A DNA stretch of 47,865 bases from Clostridia bacterium. Lineage in GTDB: Bacteria > Bacillota > Clostridia > Christensenellales > Aristaeellaceae. The translations under genes were made by a program, and so were the position numbers. Below are positions 44,324-47,865 of the stretch, piece by piece; the stretch's first letter is position 1; each line of letters starts with the position of its first letter. Below the pieces are notes generated by a model, which did not search any database, was not told the origin of the DNA, and was given only the letters and a program-made list of their open reading frames with translations. The stretch is from assembly GCA_017532155.1 (NCBI GenBank), contig JAFXJP010000037.1, forward strand, positions 1 to 47,865, read 5' to 3'.

Positions 44324-44352
44324 AAAAACGCCGTCCGCAGACGGCGTTTTTT
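44324..44352 (-). terminator. Terminator of typA
   Basis: A 12-bp perfect stem (44324-44335 with 44340-44351) with loop CGCA, A run on one side and T run on the other, four bases past the typA stop. It can act in both directions. Confidence 0.9.
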
Positions 44353-44355
44353 ATC

Positions 44356-45369
44356 TTACTTAATGCCGCGGCTGAGGTTCTTGGCACGCTGCTCGTGGCT
44401 GAGCTGGCGCTTTCTCATGCGCAGGCTCTTGGGCGTGATCTCCAGCAATTCATCGTCATCGATGAACTCCAGGCATTCTTCCAGCGTAAGCGGATGCACC
44501 GATACCAGGCGCAGGCTGTCTTCAGCGGCAGCGGAGTTGCGGGTGTTGGTGACGTGCTTTTTGCGGCATACGTTGCACACGATATCACCCGGGCGCGCGT
44601 TGGCGCCGCAGATCATGCCGGCATACACCGGCACCTGGCTGCCGATAAACAGCGTACCGCGCTCCTGGGTGTAGAACAGGCCGTACTGCGTGGTCTCGCC
44701 CGTTTCGTAAACAATCAGCGCACCCACATTGCGGTGCGGGATGTCGCCGCGGAAGGGCTCGTACTTTTCAAACACGCTGCTCATGATGCCCTCGCCGCGG
44801 GTATCGGTCATGAACTCGCTGCGATAGCCGAACAGGCCGCGGGAAGGAACGAGGAACTCCAGACGCACGCGGTCCATGCCCTCCATCTTTTCCAGCACGC
44901 CGCGACGGCGGCCGATCTTTTCGATAACAGCGCCTGCGTAGGGCTGGGGCACATCGGCGACCATGCGCTCAATGGGCTCGTGCAGCACGCCGTCGATCTC
45001 CTTGTAGATAACCTCGGGCTTGCTGACCTGGAATTCATAGCCCTGACGACGCATATTTTCAATCAGGATGGACAGATGCAGTTCGCCGCGGCCGCACACG
45101 TCAAAGCAATCGGGCGTTTCGCCGTCGGTGACGCGAAGGCTCATATCCGTCTGCAATTCGCGGTAGAGGCGCGCGCGCAGATGGCGGCTGGTCACATACT
45201 GGCCTTCCTTGCCGGCAAAGGGGCTGTCATTGACAGAGAAGGTCATAGTCACGGTGGGCTCGGAAATATTGACAAAGGGCAGCGCTTCCACCTTTTCGGG
45301 CGCGCATACGGTATCGCCGATGGACAGGTCTTCAAGGCCCGTCACCGCCACGATATCGCCCATGCTCAT
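44356..45369 (-). CDS. typA: TypA C-terminal half (domains II end, III, V, C-terminal domain)
   Basis: 337 residues if started at the ATG 45369 that directly follows the TAG. FSVNDSPFAGKEGQYVTSRH, GRGELHLSILIENMRRQGYE, SRGLFGYRSEFMTDTRGEG and the LRMRKRQLSHEQRAK end are intact TypA blocks. There is only a weak GGCGGA upstream, so a separate product would rely on restart at the TAG-ATG junction. It lacks the GTPase domain. Confidence 0.7.
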   Translation of the reverse strand: MSMGDIVAVTGLEDLSIGDTVCAPEKVEALPFVNISEPTVTMTFSVNDSPFAGKEGQYVTSRHLRARLYRELQTDMSLRVTDGETPDCFDVCGRGELHLSILIENMRRQGYEFQVSKPEVIYKEIDGVLHEPIERMVADVPQPYAGAVIEKIGRRRGVLEKMEGMDRVRLEFLVPSRGLFGYRSEFMTDTRGEGIMSSVFEKYEPFRGDIPHRNVGALIVYETGETTQYGLFYTQERGTLFIGSQVPVYAGMICGANARPGDIVCNVCRKKHVTNTRNSAAAEDSLRLVSVHPLTLEECLEFIDDDELLEITPKSLRMRKRQLSHEQRAKNLSRGIK

Positions 45370-45372
45370 CTA
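45370..45372 (-). other. In-frame TAG codon inside typA
   Basis: On the minus strand the codons read CTG CCG GCG GAA TAG ATG AGC ATG GGC GAT; TypA similarity continues in the same frame on both sides (GLKRLPAE and GDIVAVTGLED). No other identified gene in this window ends in TAG. Confidence 0.9.
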
Positions 45373-46179
45373 TTCCGCCGGCAGGCGCTTGAGGCCGTCG
45401 TAGGTAAACAGACCCGTCAGACGCCAGGGCGCAGCGCTCTTGACTTCCTTATCGTTGCAGCGAACGACCATCTGACCCGCCTTGAGCGTACCGCGCTGAA
45501 TACGGCCTACGCCGATGCGGCCTACATAATCGTTGTAGTCGATGGTGGAGATCAGCACCTGCGCAGGGCCTTCCAGATCACCCTCGGGCGCGGGAATATA
45601 CTTAAGAATGGCGTCAAACAGCGGACGCAGATCCTCGCCGGGCGTATCCAGATCCAGTGTGCAGGTACCCTTGCGTGCGGAGGCGTAGAGAATCGGGCGC
45701 TCCAGCGTGTCGGGATCGGCGTCCAGTTCAATCAAAAGATCGAGGATTTCATCCACCACTTCCTCACAGCGTGCGTCGGGGCGGTCAATCTTGTTGATGC
45801 AAATCAACACGGGCAGCTGCAATTCCAGCGCCTTATTCAGTACAAAGCGCGTCTGGGGCATGGGGCCTTCAAAGCTGTCCACCAGCAAAAGTACGCCGTC
45901 TACCATCTTCAGCACGCGCTCCACCTCGCCGCCAAAGTCGGCGTGGCCGGGGGTGTCAACGATGTTGATCTTAGTTTCTCCGTAATGCACGGCGGTATTC
46001 TTGGAAAGGATGGTAATGCCGCGTTCGCGCTCCAGGTCATTGGAGTCCATCACGCGGTCGGCCACTTCCTGATTGGCACGGAACACGCCGCCCTGCTTGA
46101 GCAGTTCGTTTACCAGGCTGGTTTTGCCGTGGTCAACGTGGGCAATGATAGCAATGTTGCGAATGTCGGAACGAATCAT
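45370..46179 (-). CDS. typA: TypA N-terminal half (GTPase domain and start of domain II)
   Basis: 269 residues. G1 AHVDHGKT at 13-20, G3 DTPGH at 75-79, G4 NKID at 129-132, and the switch I region RGITI at 53-57. Ends in the middle of the domain II beta barrel, an unlikely natural end. Upstream is GGAAGAAGG about ten bases before the ATG; the gene follows prfC by 78 bp, where no clear promoter is seen. Confidence 0.8.
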   Translation of the reverse strand: MIRSDIRNIAIIAHVDHGKTSLVNELLKQGGVFRANQEVADRVMDSNDLERERGITILSKNTAVHYGETKINIVDTPGHADFGGEVERVLKMVDGVLLLVDSFEGPMPQTRFVLNKALELQLPVLICINKIDRPDARCEEVVDEILDLLIELDADPDTLERPILYASARKGTCTLDLDTPGEDLRPLFDAILKYIPAPEGDLEGPAQVLISTIDYNDYVGRIGVGRIQRGTLKAGQMVVRCNDKEVKSAAPWRLTGLFTYDGLKRLPAE

Positions 46180-46257
46180 GCTTTTCGCCTTCTTCCATCA
46201 AATTCGTCAAAATAGTAATCTATTGGAGTTACGCCGGCTGCGGATGGCGTTATCTTC

Positions 46258-47847
46258 TTAGAAAATCTCTCTGGGCGCAAGCTCCGCCAGCTTGAGGCCC
46301 TTGTTGTTTTCTTCCGCCAGGCGGATGCTCCAGTCATTTTCAAACAGCAGCACCTCGCGCTCCTCCGCGTCAAAGGCGCGGGCGGAAGTCGAGGTCAGCT
46401 TCAGCTCCGTCGCAGGACAGTTGCTTTCCACCACCCAGCGCACATAGCGGTAAGGCAGATGCTCCACCACCAGATCCACGCCGTATTCGCCCTTGAGGCG
46501 GTGCGTCAGTACGTCAAACTGCAAAACGCCCACCACGCCGACCAGGAAATCCTCGCGGCCCGTTTCGTTGCGGATAAAGGTCTGGATGGCGCCTTCCTCG
46601 CTCAGCTGCATCACGCCCTTGACAAACTGCTTGCGCTTCATGGAATCCAGCGGACGCACTCTGGCAAAGTGTTCGGGCGCGAACACGGGAATCTTTTCAA
46701 ACTTGATCTTGCGGCCCACGCACAGCGTGTCGCCCAGATGATAAATGCCCGGGTCGAACAGACCGATGATATCGCCGGGATAGGCCGTCTCCACGCCCTC
46801 GCGCTCATCCGCCATAAACTGCTGAGGCTGCTTGACCTGAATTTCCTTGCCGCTGCCCGAATGCCACACGTTCATGCCCTTGTGGAATTCGCCGGACACG
46901 ATGCGCAGGAAGGCCAGACGGTCGCGGTGCGCGGGGTTCATGTTGGCCTGAATCTTAAAGATAAAGCCGGAGAAATTTTCATCCTCGGGATAGATCATGC
47001 CCTCGTTGCTCTCGCGGGGCGTAGGCGGTGTGGTATAGCCCAGGAATCTTTCAAGGAAGGGCTCAACGCCGAAGTTCGTCACCGCGCTGCCAAAGAACAT
47101 GGGGGTCAGTTCGCCCTTGCGCACTTTTTCGAGGTCAAATTCATCGCCCGCTTCGTCCAGAAGCTCGATCTCATCATGCAGGCGGGTGATATAATGCTTG
47201 TCCAGCATGCCCGAAAGCGCCGGATCATCGATATGCACTTCGGTCTTCTCGGCCTTTTTCTTGCCGTGATCGCCGCCGAAATACAGTTCGATCATCTTGG
47301 TATCGCGGTGATACACGCCCTGGAAATCGCCGTCCGTACCGATGGGCCAGCAAACGGGGCAGGCATGGATGCCCAGCACGTTTTCCAGCTCGTCCATCAA
47401 TTCGAAGGGATCCTTGGCGGCGCGGTCCATTTTATTGACAAAGGTAAAAATCGGAATACCGCGCATACGGCAAACCTTAAACAGCTTGATGGTCTGCTCT
47501 TCCACTCCCTTGGCCGCGTCGATGAGCATCACGGCGCTGTCCGCCGCAACCAATACGCGGTAGGTATCCTCCGAGAAGTCCTGATGGCCGGGGGTATCCA
47601 GAATATTGATATTGCAGCCATTGAAGGAGAACTGCATGGCGGAAGACGTAACAGAAATGCCGCGCTGCTTTTCAATCTCCATCCAGTCGCTGGTGGCATG
47701 ACGCTCCGCCTTACGGGCCTTGACCGAACCGGCCTGACGAATGGCGCCGCCGTAAAGCAGCAGTTTTTCCGTCAAAGTTGTTTTACCGGCGTCGGGATGG
47801 CTGATAATGGCGAATGTGCGTCTGCGCGCAACTTCGTCTCTGAGCAT
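46258..47847 (-). CDS. prfC: Peptide chain release factor 3
   Basis: 529 residues. GTPase that removes RF1 and RF2 from the ribosome after termination. G1 SHPDAGKTT at 16-24, switch I RGISVTSS, DTPGHQDFSEDTYR, G4 NKMDR, then RF3-specific domains ending LTSTSARAFDAEEREVLLFENDW. Start ATG 47847 has AAGGGG upstream; the gene is complete but its promoter is at or beyond the right edge. Together with prfB and typA it makes this end of the window rich in translational GTPases and termination factors. Confidence 0.97.
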   Translation of the reverse strand: MLRDEVARRRTFAIISHPDAGKTTLTEKLLLYGGAIRQAGSVKARKAERHATSDWMEIEKQRGISVTSSAMQFSFNGCNINILDTPGHQDFSEDTYRVLVAADSAVMLIDAAKGVEEQTIKLFKVCRMRGIPIFTFVNKMDRAAKDPFELMDELENVLGIHACPVCWPIGTDGDFQGVYHRDTKMIELYFGGDHGKKKAEKTEVHIDDPALSGMLDKHYITRLHDEIELLDEAGDEFDLEKVRKGELTPMFFGSAVTNFGVEPFLERFLGYTTPPTPRESNEGMIYPEDENFSGFIFKIQANMNPAHRDRLAFLRIVSGEFHKGMNVWHSGSGKEIQVKQPQQFMADEREGVETAYPGDIIGLFDPGIYHLGDTLCVGRKIKFEKIPVFAPEHFARVRPLDSMKRKQFVKGVMQLSEEGAIQTFIRNETGREDFLVGVVGVLQFDVLTHRLKGEYGVDLVVEHLPYRYVRWVVESNCPATELKLTSTSARAFDAEEREVLLFENDWSIRLAEENNKGLKLAELAPREIF

Positions 47848-47865
47848 GTCGTTTCCCCTTCCTGA

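Larger units (their letters stand above)
44356..46179 (-). pseudogene. typA: typA (bipA) interrupted by one in-frame TAG
   Basis: TypA is a ribosome-associated GTPase needed for ribosome assembly at low temperature and stress. Reading through the TAG at 45370-45372 gives 607 residues, the usual length, with no shift of frame and no lost or added codon. Domains in order: GTPase, EF-Tu-like domain II (where the TAG falls, residue 270), EF-G-like domains III and V, and the specific C-terminal domain. In relatives this position is usually charged or polar, so GAG, AAG or CAG to TAG would explain it. Everything else is conserved, so the change is recent, a sequence error, or a read codon. See the two halves below. 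Confidence 0.75.

Noticed and set aside
46459-47865. A long plus-strand frame antisense to prfC
   Set aside because: prfC is complete and conserved on the other strand.

Overview
The window (about 57% GC by eye) looks like the chromosome of a Clostridia-type member of the Bacillota, probably gut-associated and uncultured. This rests on the unbroken S10-spc-alpha ribosomal operon with a small KOW-domain gene between map and infA, zinc-ribbon forms of S14, S4, L36, L24, Adk and SecA, AGGAGG ribosome binding sites with TTG and GTG starts, and sigma-A promoters of the TTGACA-17-TATAAT type. Placement below class is not possible from this sequence alone.

Layout. 1-665: the 3' end of metK and its terminator. 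742-948: a small stand-alone transcription unit with a near-consensus promoter, a 25-codon ORF enclosed by a long-range stem, and an intrinsic terminator. 947-2326 (-): a GNAT acetyltransferase and a secreted ComEC-like metallo-beta-lactamase-fold protein. 2467-18562 (-): one ribosomal supercluster of 31 genes, rpsJ to rplQ, including secY, adk, map, the KOW gene, infA and rpoA, with a promoter and a 240-nt leader before rpsJ. 19175-26230 (+): five consecutive MATE-family transporter genes of nearly equal length. 26236-26771: two head-to-head copies of a modular palindromic repeat. 26860-29679: secA. 29861-34881 (+): prfB, a TIGR01906/DUF1461 membrane protein, tsaD, a sixth MATE gene and a kinase-like gene, tightly packed. 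35039-35515: a small membrane-anchored protein, then a 537-bp repeat island. 36053-41219 (-): a secreted double-YARHG protein, an RluA-type pseudouridine synthase, a seventh MATE gene, a polysaccharide deacetylase and a four-TM protein. 41446-43580 (+): a HAD hydrolase and a lipoprotein with four peptidoglycan-binding repeats. 43680-47847 (-): a YhhN-like protein, typA interrupted by one in-frame TAG, and prfC.

How it fits together. Most of the window is translation and protein export (r-proteins, IF-1, RF2, RF3, TypA, TsaD, MAP, RNA polymerase alpha, SecY, SecA), with accessory cell-envelope and efflux functions in between. The most unusual features are seven MATE transporters in 20 kb (five in tandem); the in-frame TAG in typA together with the absence of TAG as a terminal stop in all the other genes; the small structured transcript after metK; and a family of modular palindromic intergenic repeats that fills every large gap to the right of 26.2 kb. 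No tRNA, rRNA, CRISPR array, transposase or prophage gene was seen.
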